A stretch of DNA of 64,000 nucleotides from Larkinella knui (GTDB lineage: Bacteria > Bacteroidota > Bacteroidia > Cytophagales > Spirosomataceae): the NCBI RefSeq assembly GCF_003858645.1, contig NZ_RQJP01000001.1, positions 1,831,487 through 1,895,486 on the forward strand, read 5' to 3'. This document shows positions 8,662 through 17,218 of the stretch, one piece after another. The notes under the pieces are model-generated. The model ran no database searches. It had not been told where the DNA came from and was given only the letters and a program-made list of their open reading frames with translations. The position numbers and the translations under genes were made by a program. The stretch's first letter is position 1, and each line of letters starts with the position of its first letter.

Positions 8662-9462
8662 ATGAAAAAGTATTGGACCCTCATCCCCCTCTCTCTCCTA
8701 CTGGCCTGTGGCGATTCCGGGAACAAAGGCTCCACCGGCAGCAATGACGGCGGGCGCCGGGTCGAATCAGAGTCGGATCTCGGTCGCTTTGTCAGCGGCA
8801 GCCGGCAACTCAGTGAGTATTATAAGTACGGTATGCCCTGCGCCTACGTCACTGAATCCTTTTTACACTCTACGTTTGACCTGAACGAAGATACGCCCAT
8901 TACCTGGAATGAATCCGAGACGACCTGCGAGGCCTCCTGGAATTCTAAAAAACAGGTAAGCCTTTCGACCACCGGAATTCGCCCTTTTGAGTCCGTATTC
9001 CACGCCGAATATTATTTTGACAGCCTGTATCAGCCCGCCGAATTTGCGAAGCGGCTCCAGAAACGTCGTCATGCCTATACCGGACCCAACCCGGAAGGCA
9101 CCGGCGCCGAATCACCCCAGCCGGGCGTCACCGCCAGTCCGTCACAGGGAACCGGCACCACCCCCGCCACCGCCCTGAATGATTCGTCCCGGACGCACAC
9201 CGGTCCGGGAGCGCCAACCAGCCAACTCAATGATAACGAGGCCATGCGGGCGGTCCCCAATTCGTTTCCGGGCATGTGGGAAAAAGCCGTGTGGGACAAC
9301 CGAAGCCGGACGCTGCACATTCTGGATGGCCAGCATGTGTTTCACATCATGGTCAATCACGGCCCCACTCCGGCTGCGGACCGTTCCAAGGCCATCAAAC
9401 TGGCTTCCATTCTGCTGGGTGAAGTGGAGGTAGAAAACGGGACAGAAAAACCGGTTTATTAA
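8662..9462 (+). CDS. Hypothetical lipoprotein, 266 aa
   Basis: I do not recognise a family. The chosen ATG starts a short signal with lipobox (LSLLLACGDS, Cys about residue 15), so a lipid-anchored envelope protein is expected; the frame is open further upstream, but that part does not look like protein. After the signal come a globular N-terminal half (with SEYYKYGMPCAYVTESF and two further Cys), a Pro/Thr/Ser/Gly-rich linker (about residues 145-190), and a C-terminal domain ending near AIKLASILLGEVEVE. It stands alone between cheB-like and alcohol dehydrogenase genes on the same strand. Confidence 0.75.
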   Translation: MKKYWTLIPLSLLLACGDSGNKGSTGSNDGGRRVESESDLGRFVSGSRQLSEYYKYGMPCAYVTESFLHSTFDLNEDTPITWNESETTCEASWNSKKQVSLSTTGIRPFESVFHAEYYFDSLYQPAEFAKRLQKRRHAYTGPNPEGTGAESPQPGVTASPSQGTGTTPATALNDSSRTHTGPGAPTSQLNDNEAMRAVPNSFPGMWEKAVWDNRSRTLHILDGQHVFHIMVNHGPTPAADRSKAIKLASILLGEVEVENGTEKPVY

Positions 9463-9567
9463 TCCCTGAACGGTGGACCGTACCCTAATTAAAAGTGAAC
9501 CGCTCACGCATCAGCCGGTTGGCTACTCATTACCCAGTTTCTAAAATGTATTTAAACGAAACCGCCT

Positions 9568-10722
9568 ATGCTTGCTATGAATTACCGCGGACCCCGCCGG
9601 GTTCGCGTCAGCCAGAAACCAATGCCGGAAATAAACCACCCCGAAGATGCCATCGTTCGGGTAACCCGTTCCTGTATTTGCGGATCCGATTTGCATTTGT
9701 ACAATGGCAATGTGCCGGACACCCGCGTTGGCATGACCTTCGGGCATGAATTTATCGGGGTTGTTGAAGAAATTGGTTCGGAAGTCCAGAAGCTCAAAGT
9801 GGGCGATACCGTGCTGGTTCCTTTCAATATTGCCTGTGGTAAATGTCATTTCTGCCGGCAGGGATTGTTTGGAAATTGCCACGAATCGAATACCCAGGCC
9901 ACAGCGGTTGGCGGTATTTACGGGTATTCACACACGGCCGGGGGCTATGATGGCGGACAGGCAGAATTTGTGCGGGTACCGTACGCGGACGTGGGCCCAA
10001 CGGTTATTCCGCCGGGTATGGACCCCGACGATGCCGTTCTACTGACCGATGTGGTGCCAACGGGCTACCAGGCGGCCGAAATGGGCGGTATTCAGCCCGG
10101 CGACACGGTGGTCGTTTTCGGTGCGGGTCCCGTGGGCATTATGGCCGCCCGTTGTTCCTGGTTGTTCGGAGCGGGTCGCGTGATCGTGATCGACCAGTAT
10201 GATTACCGGCTGGAATTTGTGCGCAATTACGCGAATTGTGAAGTATACAATTTCAAGGAAATGAGCGATCCGGTGGTGTTCATCAAAAAGTTAACCGACT
10301 GGATGGGGGCCGACGTCTGCATCGACGCCGTTGGTGCCGAAGCCGCCGGCAGCGCGCTGCAAACCATTACGGGCCGAAAAACGCTGATTCAGGCCGGATC
10401 GGCCACGGCGGTTCACTGGGCCATCAACTCGGTCAAGAAAGGCGGTATTGTTTCGATCGTGGGCGTCTACGGTCCTACCGACAACCTGGTTCCAATCGGT
10501 AATGTCGTCAACAAAGGGCTTACAATCCGGGCCAATCAGGCGTCGGTGAAACGGCTGCTGCCGAGATTGATCGAGCACGTCCAGAACGGGATTCTGAATC
10601 CCAAAGCACTAATTACCCACCGCGTACCCCTGGAGGACGCTGCCGATGCCTACCGGATTTTTTCCGATAAGCTGGATAATTGCATCAAACCCGTTCTCAT
10701 TCCACCATCAGCCCGCGTATAA
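9568..10722 (+). CDS. Zinc-dependent alcohol dehydrogenase (MDR family), 384 aa
   Basis: A medium-chain dehydrogenase/reductase. Catalytic zinc ligands are Cys38 (CICGSDLHLY), His60 and Glu61 (FGHEF). The structural zinc lobe is CGKCHFCRQGLFGNC. The NAD(P)-binding Rossmann motif is VVVFGAGPVGIMAA, followed by the acidic VIDQYDYR strand end, which favours NAD. The long insertions and the C-terminal region resemble glutathione-independent formaldehyde dehydrogenase and threonine dehydrogenase-like groups, but the substrate cannot be set from sequence. A second in-frame ATG lies three codons downstream. It is followed 12 bp later by the next gene, so the two are likely co-transcribed. Confidence 0.93.
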   Translation: MLAMNYRGPRRVRVSQKPMPEINHPEDAIVRVTRSCICGSDLHLYNGNVPDTRVGMTFGHEFIGVVEEIGSEVQKLKVGDTVLVPFNIACGKCHFCRQGLFGNCHESNTQATAVGGIYGYSHTAGGYDGGQAEFVRVPYADVGPTVIPPGMDPDDAVLLTDVVPTGYQAAEMGGIQPGDTVVVFGAGPVGIMAARCSWLFGAGRVIVIDQYDYRLEFVRNYANCEVYNFKEMSDPVVFIKKLTDWMGADVCIDAVGAEAAGSALQTITGRKTLIQAGSATAVHWAINSVKKGGIVSIVGVYGPTDNLVPIGNVVNKGLTIRANQASVKRLLPRLIEHVQNGILNPKALITHRVPLEDAADAYRIFSDKLDNCIKPVLIPPSARV

Positions 10723-10734
10723 AGCACCATTGTT

Positions 10735-11250
10735 ATGGAAACACCCGTCAAAGAGAATTCAAACCTGGCCAAGGATTATTCCCACATTAAAGGCTGGGGC
10801 ATCGATGCGGATCCGAAAAATGATCCCACGTATCCAATGAAACAAAACCGGACCGACGACGAGCAAACGGGCTACAGTTGGGAACGGCCCACGCAACAGC
10901 CGGTAACGATCGAAGTACTCCGGTCCATCGAACGCCCGAACGTGAGTGCGGTTTTTGGAACCTCAACTCCGCCTTCCGGGCTTAGCGGAGTCATACGCCG
11001 GTTTGCGTTCAAATTCAGTGAGTCAGAATACGGGCACTGGCTCCCCCTGCTGCTAGCCGATCGGGTCAATGCGGTGGAAGGGATTGTGGACGACCTCAAA
11101 CGGGGTCATATTCCCAACATCATCGCTGAAAAGGGCTGGCCGGCGGAGTGGAAGCACAATCCGCAGGCCCTGGCCAAAAAAATTCTGATCGGTGCGCTCG
11201 TTACCACCGCCGTTATTGCCCTGGTCCGTCGAAATAAGAGTGAAGAGTAA
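10735..11250 (+). CDS. Conserved hypothetical protein with C-terminal membrane segment, 171 aa
   Basis: No family recognised with certainty. The N-terminal 60 residues are polar and likely disordered. The middle has segments LSGVIRRFAFKFSE and HWLPLLLADRVNAVEGIVDDL, and the end has a probable single transmembrane helix (ILIGALVTTAVIALV) with a positively charged tail, so it may be a tail-anchored inner-membrane protein. It is 12 bp downstream of the alcohol dehydrogenase and probably in its operon. Its role is unknown. Confidence 0.75.
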   Translation: METPVKENSNLAKDYSHIKGWGIDADPKNDPTYPMKQNRTDDEQTGYSWERPTQQPVTIEVLRSIERPNVSAVFGTSTPPSGLSGVIRRFAFKFSESEYGHWLPLLLADRVNAVEGIVDDLKRGHIPNIIAEKGWPAEWKHNPQALAKKILIGALVTTAVIALVRRNKSEE

Positions 11251-11315
11251 CCGGCCGCCGGCGGGATCGTTGCAAAAGGTCGGGAAACCGTTCCTGGGCA
11301 ACGATCCCCGGCCGG
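11251..11315 (+). terminator. Long imperfect hairpin, probable terminator
   Basis: CCGGCCG-ccggc-GGGATCGTTGC (11251-11273) can pair with GCAACGATCCCCGGCCGG (11298-11315), leaving a 5-nt bulge. It begins immediately after the upstream stop codon, between convergent genes. There is no T-run, so it may stabilise the 3' end rather than terminate by itself. Confidence 0.5.
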
Positions 11316-11358
11316 CGATCAAGTCCTGAAAGTCATCATCCATCCAAAAAGCCTTCTT

Positions 11359-12462
11359 TCAGGGTGAGGACACCAGGGCGCTATCGAGGCATCGCATAAA
11401 CCGGGCAGGTTCCTCAAAAATGGGGCTATGTGCCGATTCGGTAAACGTAAACAGCTTTTTCCGGGGCGCTTTCAACCGGCTGAAATACCGCTTCGCGACA
11501 GGATACGGCGTCTGGTAATCGTGAATACCCTGGAACAGATAATAAGGCACTTTCAAGTCGGGAGCCACCACCCCTAAGTCGGTGGCGACCACTTCCGGCC
11601 ACAAATACCGCACCGACTCCCGGGCTCCCAGCCCATAGTGAATTTTGTCCATCAGCGTATATTCCCGGCATTCCAGAATACTTCGGATAAAGAGCGGATA
11701 GAAGTGGGCCTTGTACATTCCTCCGCCGTAGCTCGCCACCAGTTCCCGCTGCCACATCAGGTAATCCAGCCAGGCTTCCGGCGGGTAAGGCGGTCGCCCC
11801 TGTTTGAGAAGCTGATTGACCTGTCGGCTGGCGTGGTGTTGACGGGCCTGCTGCACTACCCAGTCATACGATCGTTGTTCCGCTTCCAGTTGCCGGGCGA
11901 TCTGGCTGATGCAGAACAGCGCCCGGAAAAGTTCCGGATGCTTTTTCACGACCAGCACGCCCAGGAAAGTGCCCCAGGAATGAGCCATCAGGTAAATCTT
12001 GGGCTGGTGAAATTGCCGGGCCAGATAGCGGCTTACCTGAGCCGCATCTTCGACAAACGTGTCTGTCGTAAAGGGCTGGTTTCCGGATTGTTTCTGAAAC
12101 ACCTCCGCCGAATAGGATTTTCCGGCCCCGCGCTGGTCCCAGTTGACAACCACGAAGTGCTTTTCCAGTTCATGCCCTACCAACATCGACAGCTCGGGCA
12201 AACCGGGTCCACCGTGCAGAAACAGCAGGACGGGCTTGGTGCGGTCCTGACCCCGAATGAGCAACCATTGCTGCGTTCCATTGATCGATACCGGTTTCAG
12301 AACGGCGATGCTTTTGCGCCGTGGCCTACCCGCCGGGTCAAGGATTGGGGCGGTTTCTCCGGGGCTGTTCCAGGCGATGTAGCCTATACTACCGGCCAGC
12401 AGCAGCCCGATTGCCGCGGCCAGGATTCGCGCTACATTCCGGAGTGTCTTTTTCATGGGCAT
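11359..12462 (-). CDS. Membrane-anchored or secreted alpha/beta hydrolase (S33-like), 367 aa
   Basis: The core has the alpha/beta hydrolase order: oxyanion motif LFLHGGPGLPE, WDQRGAGKS, nucleophile elbow MAHSWGTFLG (Ser), acid in FQGIHDYQTP, and base in FTESAHSPIF. HGGPG plus WDQRGxGxS is the pattern of the proline iminopeptidase/S33 group, but the substrate may be a peptide or an ester. The N-terminus has a basic stretch and a hydrophobic segment (about ILAAAIGLLLAGSIGYIAW), a signal or membrane anchor. I start at the ATG at 12462 (MPMKK); an ATG at 12456 is equally possible, and upstream extension would need a TTG. No operon partner. Confidence 0.88.
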   Translation of the reverse strand: MPMKKTLRNVARILAAAIGLLLAGSIGYIAWNSPGETAPILDPAGRPRRKSIAVLKPVSINGTQQWLLIRGQDRTKPVLLFLHGGPGLPELSMLVGHELEKHFVVVNWDQRGAGKSYSAEVFQKQSGNQPFTTDTFVEDAAQVSRYLARQFHQPKIYLMAHSWGTFLGVLVVKKHPELFRALFCISQIARQLEAEQRSYDWVVQQARQHHASRQVNQLLKQGRPPYPPEAWLDYLMWQRELVASYGGGMYKAHFYPLFIRSILECREYTLMDKIHYGLGARESVRYLWPEVVATDLGVVAPDLKVPYYLFQGIHDYQTPYPVAKRYFSRLKAPRKKLFTFTESAHSPIFEEPARFMRCLDSALVSSP

Positions 12463-12796
12463 CAGCGATAGGGTTCGATTCAGGAAAACCGTTGACAACC
12501 CGGTTTCGGTTAATCCGTTGGCCTTTCTTAAACACGCGCAGGCCGGACGGCGTTATGTAATTCCAATTGGTACAACAGCCCGGGGCCAACCTCGATTGAT
12601 ACGGGCTGAACCGGATGAGAATCCGGCCCGAACGGGTTAGTATCAGAGAACCCGCAGCGGATTTTGGGACGTTGGCAACTGCCCCGGCCGAATCCTCATT
12701 CTTTGACCTGTTTTGATGAACCCTGGAAATGAATACGAGTTAATTTGATTATTCACGGATTAAAAATAATCAAACGAATAGCAATCAAACTCAACG
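12463..12796. other. Divergent intergenic region, no gene seen
   Basis: 334 bp between the hydrolase (minus) and the Ser/Gly-rich gene (plus). It becomes AT-rich from about 12740, as expected for a promoter. A near match to the Bacteroidota -7 box (TTAATTTG, 12740-12747) is present, but I find no well-spaced TTG partner. No RNA gene seen. Confidence 0.5.
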
Positions 12797-13264
12797 ATGA
12801 AAAAGGTAGTAATGGTAGCAGCGATGATCGTGGCTTTGAACACCATTCAGTCGCAAGCGCAGTCAACATCCGGAAGTAGCTCGTCGAGCCAGCAACGGCC
12901 CGGCACCAGTGGCAGTGGACAAACCAGCGGCTCGAGTGGCAGCAGCACGTCGGGGAGCCAGGGCAGTTCCGGGACGTCGGGCAGCGGAAGTTCCGTTGGG
13001 CAGGGAAGCACAGGCTCCGGCAGTTCGTCGGGCACCACCGGAACGGGACAGCAAAGCCGCAATCAACGGTCGGGCGGGCAGTCCTCGTCGGTAGGTTCTG
13101 GCTCGAGCGGAAGCAGCACGCAGGGCGATATGCAGGGCAGCGGCTCGGGGAGCAGCAAAAAGATGAAACGTTCGAACAAACAGAGCGGAAGTTCGTCCGG
13201 CAGCAGTACCTCGGGGAGCAGTTCATCGTCGAGCGGCACGCCAAAAAGCGGAACCCAGCGGTAA
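12797..13264 (+). CDS. Secreted Ser/Gly-rich low-complexity protein, 155 aa
   Basis: A clear Sec signal peptide (MKKVVMVAAMIVALNTIQS, cleavage near AQA/S at about residue 22) is followed by about 130 residues made almost only of Ser, Gly, Thr and Gln, with a short basic patch KKMKRSNKQ near residue 120. Such composition suggests a disordered surface or matrix protein. No family is recognised. An opposite-strand frame is also open here, but lacks a signal and is Cys/Arg-rich, so this frame is preferred. It has its own terminator hairpin downstream and sits in front of the cyanophycin genes without an obvious link. Confidence 0.72.
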   Translation: MKKVVMVAAMIVALNTIQSQAQSTSGSSSSSQQRPGTSGSGQTSGSSGSSTSGSQGSSGTSGSGSSVGQGSTGSGSSSGTTGTGQQSRNQRSGGQSSSVGSGSSGSSTQGDMQGSGSGSSKKMKRSNKQSGSSSGSSTSGSSSSSSGTPKSGTQR

Positions 13265-13289
13265 TAGCAAAGTGAGGTGATTAGTGAAT

Positions 13290-13329
13290 ACAACAAACGC
13301 AGCCGGGTCGTCCTGGCTGCGTTTGTTGT
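13290..13329 (+). terminator. Terminator hairpin between the Ser/Gly-rich gene and cphA
   Basis: Perfect 15-bp arms ACAACAAACGCAGCC (13290-13304) and GGCTGCGTTTGTTGT (13315-13329), with a 10-nt loop. It separates the upstream gene from cphA, so cphA probably has its own promoter in 13330-13407. Confidence 0.75.
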
Positions 13330-13407
13330 TCGGTTTGCTACTCGATGCCTCAATCGGAACCACAAAATCCACCGGCCTTTATACGTTTAATTTGGGAAAA
13401 CCATACC

Positions 13408-16074
13408 ATGAAAATCAAAGACATCCGCGCCCTGAGAGGGCCCAATTACTGGTCAGTTCGCCGTCACAAGCTGATCGTGATGAAGTTGGATCTGGAACAA
13501 CTGGAACACTTTCCGACCAACACCATCGACGGATTTTATGACCGTCTGCGGCAGTTGATCCCCAGTTTGTATGAACACCGCTGTTCGGAAGGCCGCCCGG
13601 GCGGTTTTTTCTACCGCGTACAAACCGGAACCTGGATGGGTCACGTCATCGAACACATTGCCCTGGAAATCCAGACGCTGGCGGGAATGGCGTGCGGGTT
13701 TGGCCGGACGCGCGTAACGGATGAACCCGGCGTATACAACGTGGTTTTTGCGTATCAGGAAGAACGGGCCGGTCTGTATGCCGCCCGCTGCGCGGTCGAT
13801 ATCGCCCAGGCCCTGATCGACGGCACCGCGTATGATTTACAGGCCGATATCGATTTTCTCAGCCAGTTGTATGAAGCCGATCGCCTGGGACCGAGCACTT
13901 CGGCCATTGTCAACGCCTGCGTCCGGAAAGGGATTCCGTACATGCGGCTCGACGCCGATTCCACGGTTCAACTCGGTTACGGAGCGCGGCAAAAACGGAT
14001 TCAAGCCACCGTCACCAGCCAGACCAGTACGATTGCCGTTGAACTGGCCGCCGATAAAAACGAGACGAAACGAAGGCTGGGCAACGTCAACATTCCGGTG
14101 CCAGCCGGCGAAGTCATCGAAACCGAAAATGAACTCGAAGACGTGCTCCGTCGCCTTGATTTTCCGCTGGTGGTCAAACCGCTCGACGGCAATCACGGGC
14201 GTGGTGTCACCACCAACATCCAAACCATCGAAGCGCTTTTCAACGCTTTTCAACTGGCAAAAACGCAGGGCGATCAAGTCCTGATCGAGCAGTTTGCGTC
14301 CGGCGACGATTACCGGCTGCTGGTTATCGATTATCAACTCCGTGCGGTGGCCCGACGTGTTCCGGCCCGGGTGTTGGGCAACGGCTCGTCCACCATCAGC
14401 CAGCTGGTCGAGGAGGTAAACCGCGATCCCCGACGGGGCGAAGGCCACTCAAATCTGCTGACTAAAATCAAGTTCGATCAGGCGACTCTTACGCTTCTGG
14501 AAGAACATAATCTGACCGTGGACTCGGTTTTACCAGCCGGCCACGAGCTCTACCTGAAGAAAACGGCCAATTTAAGCACCGGCGGTACGTCCGTTGACGT
14601 AACCGATCAGGTTCATCCCGAAATCAAGGCCATGGCCGAACGGGCAGCCCGGGTGATTGGCCTCGATATTTGCGGTATCGATCTGATTGCGAAGGACATT
14701 ACCCGTCCGCTGCGCTCGTCGGGTGCCGTCATTATTGAAGTAAACGCGGGTCCCGGTTTGCGGATGCACACACACCCTACGGAGGGCCAGCCGCGCGACG
14801 TCGGAAAAGCCGTGGCCGACATGCTCTTTCCTGAACCCCGGGAACGGGCATTGACACCGCTGGCAGGCCGTATTCCGATCATCGCCGTTACGGGCACGAA
14901 TGGAAAAACCACGACCACCCGGCTTACGCGGCACCTGGTCCGGCAGGCTGGTTATACCGTCGGTTTTACGACCACGGAGGGAATTTACATTGGCGATTCG
15001 CTCATTGAGGAAGGCGACTGCACCGGTCCGCAAAGCGCTCAGAAAGTGCTTCAGGACTCGTCGGTGGATTTTGCGGTTCTCGAATGTGCCCGGGGCGGTA
15101 TGCTCCGTTCCGGCCTGGCTTTCGACCAGTGCGACGTCGGTATTGTGACCAACGTGGCCGCCGATCACCTCGGTCTTGGCGGTATTAACTCGGTGGAAGA
15201 CATGGCCCGGGTGAAAGCCATTGTGGCCGAGAGTGTCAAAAAGGATGGCTACGCGGTATTGAACGCGGATAATCCCTACACCTTTGCCATGCACTACGAC
15301 CTGAGTTGTAACGTGGCCTTGTTCAGCATGAATCCGGCCGACGAACGCGTGGTGGCGCACTACCGCGCCGGTGGATTGGCGGCTGTTTACGAAGACGGTT
15401 TTGTAATGATCCGGCGCGGAAACGAGCGAATACCGGTTGAGAACATAAAAAATATTCCGCTGGCTTTCGAGGGAAAAGCGCCGTTCATGATCGAGAACAT
15501 CCTGGCGGCTGTGCTGGCGGTTTACTGCCAGAATCTGCCGGTGGACCTGATTGCCGAAGGACTCCGTTCGTTCCTGCCGTCGTTCGAAAATACGCCCGGC
15601 CGGATGAATCTTTTCTGCTTCCGGAATTACTGCGTTCTGGTGGATTATGCCCACAATCCGCACGGACTGACGGCGCTGGGTGAATACATCAAACAGGCGG
15701 GTGTGGCCCGCAGGATCGGAATTCTGACCGGCGTCGGCGACCGGCGCGACGAAGACATTCGTGCCGTCGGTCGGGTGGCCGGGCAAATCTTCGATGAACT
15801 CATCATTCGCTTCGACGAAGACAGCCGGGGGCGGGACAAAGCCCAGATTGCCGACCTGATCAGGCAGGGCGTGTGGGAAGTCAACGGGGCCATACCGGTG
15901 CAAGTCATACCGGACGAACTCGAAGCGTTGACCTACGCCATCGAGCATGTGCAGAATGCGACAATGATTGTTCACCTGTCGGATCGGATTCACCAATCCG
16001 TCGAGTTGGTGCGGGGTTTTAAAGAACTGGAGGAACGGTTTGAACTGCATCCCGACTTGTTGGTAAATGTTTAG
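13408..16074 (+). CDS. cphA: Cyanophycin synthetase, 888 aa
   Basis: Makes multi-L-arginyl-poly-L-aspartate from Asp and Arg using ATP, with no ribosome. All domains are visible: the N-terminal domain (opening MKIKDIRALRGPNYWSV, with the MGHVIEHIALE motif), the ATP-grasp domain (about residues 220-480, with KPLDGNHGRG and IIEVNAGPGLRMH) that adds Asp, and the Mur-ligase-like domain (from about 490, P-loop VTGTNGKTTTTR) that adds Arg, with NVAADHLGLG and LVDYAHNP further on. The length is typical of CphA. The chosen ATG begins the conserved N-terminus. Cyanophycin genes are best known from cyanobacteria but occur in other phyla. Degradation genes follow directly. Confidence 0.96.
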   Translation: MKIKDIRALRGPNYWSVRRHKLIVMKLDLEQLEHFPTNTIDGFYDRLRQLIPSLYEHRCSEGRPGGFFYRVQTGTWMGHVIEHIALEIQTLAGMACGFGRTRVTDEPGVYNVVFAYQEERAGLYAARCAVDIAQALIDGTAYDLQADIDFLSQLYEADRLGPSTSAIVNACVRKGIPYMRLDADSTVQLGYGARQKRIQATVTSQTSTIAVELAADKNETKRRLGNVNIPVPAGEVIETENELEDVLRRLDFPLVVKPLDGNHGRGVTTNIQTIEALFNAFQLAKTQGDQVLIEQFASGDDYRLLVIDYQLRAVARRVPARVLGNGSSTISQLVEEVNRDPRRGEGHSNLLTKIKFDQATLTLLEEHNLTVDSVLPAGHELYLKKTANLSTGGTSVDVTDQVHPEIKAMAERAARVIGLDICGIDLIAKDITRPLRSSGAVIIEVNAGPGLRMHTHPTEGQPRDVGKAVADMLFPEPRERALTPLAGRIPIIAVTGTNGKTTTTRLTRHLVRQAGYTVGFTTTEGIYIGDSLIEEGDCTGPQSAQKVLQDSSVDFAVLECARGGMLRSGLAFDQCDVGIVTNVAADHLGLGGINSVEDMARVKAIVAESVKKDGYAVLNADNPYTFAMHYDLSCNVALFSMNPADERVVAHYRAGGLAAVYEDGFVMIRRGNERIPVENIKNIPLAFEGKAPFMIENILAAVLAVYCQNLPVDLIAEGLRSFLPSFENTPGRMNLFCFRNYCVLVDYAHNPHGLTALGEYIKQAGVARRIGILTGVGDRRDEDIRAVGRVAGQIFDELIIRFDEDSRGRDKAQIADLIRQGVWEVNGAIPVQVIPDELEALTYAIEHVQNATMIVHLSDRIHQSVELVRGFKELEERFELHPDLLVNV

Positions 16075-16081
16075 GTAGCAG

Positions 16082-16140
16082 GCAAAACGCCAACGGTAAA
16101 AACAGCTTTCAATCCGCTGTTTTTACCGTTGGCGTTTTGC
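16082..16140. terminator. 25-bp perfect bidirectional terminator hairpin
   Basis: Left arm 16082-16106 and right arm 16116-16140 are perfect reverse complements over 25 bp, with a 9-nt loop. A/T-rich blocks within the arms give both strands T-tracts. It lies between convergent cphA and the minus-strand cyanophycinase, so it should end transcripts from both sides. Confidence 0.8.
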
Positions 16141-16206
16141 TTTTAAGGCCGAAAGTGTCCCGGAATTAGCCGCCGAAAGTCACCCTTATGCATTTCTTTT
16201 TGGCCA

Positions 16207-17079
16207 TCATCCCGATACGGCCGTCTCTTCGGTTTTTGTAAAAATTCGTTCCCTGAGGTGAAAAGAGCCACCCCGGGCCAGAATCGTTACGCGCAGGTTA
16301 CTGACAAAAACCGGTTGCAGTTCGGGAATTTCGTAATAGTTGGTATTTTTCACCTCATCGGTATCGATGATAAAAACGCCCCCGGAGCCGATTGCCCGCA
16401 GGATATTTCCCTGCGAAATCACGACGCCCGAGTCGATGCAGAGCCCAATGCCGAGCAGACCCGGATTTCGGAGCAACGCTTCCGTAAGCCGGGGAAACCG
16501 GCTGCGCTGCATAAAATGCGTGTCGATAATGGCATCCGGCAAGAGGGAAAGGCCCTTTTCGGTTTCCACCATCCCTTTGATCAGCGATTCGGCACTTTTG
16601 CCATCCTTGATGGCCAGCCGGGGCATGGCGGCCGCTCCGGCACTGGTTCCGGCAATGACGAAATCATCGTTCTGGTACCGTTTCTGAATCAGAGCGATCA
16701 GCTTGGTATCCAGCAGCTTATCGATCAGCGTGGTTTGATCGCCCCCGGTAAACAAAACCGCATCCGCCTTTTCAATCCGTTGCAGGTGTTCATCCTGATC
16801 GGCTTCCTCCTGGCTGTCGATGTACATCACCTGCACGTTTTTACACCCCAGTTTATGGAAGGCTTCCCGGTAGTTTTTGCCCATTTCCCGCGGAATCTCC
16901 GAAGCTGCCGGAATAACCTCGATGCGGGCATTCCGGCCTTTTAGCTCGTCTAAAAATTCGGCCAGTATGCCGGATTCGAAAAAGTTGGACTGCCGAAGCT
17001 CACTCGAAGCTGCGTTATCCGCTGAATCTTTTACCTCACTGCCTCCAATCGAAACTAGTTTTCCTTTTGGTGTTTCCAT
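16207..17079 (-). CDS. cphB: Cyanophycinase (peptidase S51 family), copy 1, 290 aa
   Basis: A serine exopeptidase expected to cut cyanophycin into beta-Asp-Arg dipeptides. The nucleophile elbow IAGTSAGAAAM gives Ser146. Other family motifs are VSIGGSEVKD near the N-terminus, VLFTGGDQTTL, and AIIDTHFMQRSRFPRL, typical of CphB. No signal peptide is seen, so it is cytoplasmic, as fits an intracellular polymer. It shares this layout with the paralogue on the other side of a short divergent region. One copy may prefer a different substrate, or may be regulated differently. Confidence 0.93.
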   Translation of the reverse strand: METPKGKLVSIGGSEVKDSADNAASSELRQSNFFESGILAEFLDELKGRNARIEVIPAASEIPREMGKNYREAFHKLGCKNVQVMYIDSQEEADQDEHLQRIEKADAVLFTGGDQTTLIDKLLDTKLIALIQKRYQNDDFVIAGTSAGAAAMPRLAIKDGKSAESLIKGMVETEKGLSLLPDAIIDTHFMQRSRFPRLTEALLRNPGLLGIGLCIDSGVVISQGNILRAIGSGGVFIIDTDEVKNTNYYEIPELQPVFVSNLRVTILARGGSFHLRERIFTKTEETAVSG

Positions 17080-17160
17080 AGCGCCTGCCGTTTACGTTGC
17101 TGCCTGTTTTCTACTAAAATCCAGAACCAATCGACCTGTATAGTGTTAGGAATAGAGTGG

Positions 17161-17176
17161 TTAATCCATGGTTTAA
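17161..17176. promoter_or_regulatory. Palindrome between the divergent cyanophycinase genes
   Basis: TTAATCCATGGTTTAA is a near-perfect 16-bp palindrome (only one symmetric pair mismatched). It is 43 bp upstream of the plus-strand cyanophycinase start and 82 bp upstream of the minus-strand one. The position suggests a shared operator for a dimeric regulator; this is inference. Confidence 0.35.
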
Positions 17177-17218
17177 TGACCGTACGTTCTACCGGTGACT
17201 CTATAACCGGCTCATGGT

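Noticed and set aside
12753-13244. Minus-strand open frame opposite the Ser/Gly-rich gene
   Set aside because: Cys/Ser/Arg-rich with no signal peptide, whereas the plus strand begins with a good one.
12850-13250. A repeat array resembling CRISPR or tandem repeats
   Set aside because: The repetition is codon-level Ser/Gly low complexity, without fixed-length repeats and spacers.
14572-16050. A 492-codon minus-strand open frame inside cphA
   Set aside because: Antisense shadow of a clearly recognised synthetase; His/Val/Arg-rich with no domain.
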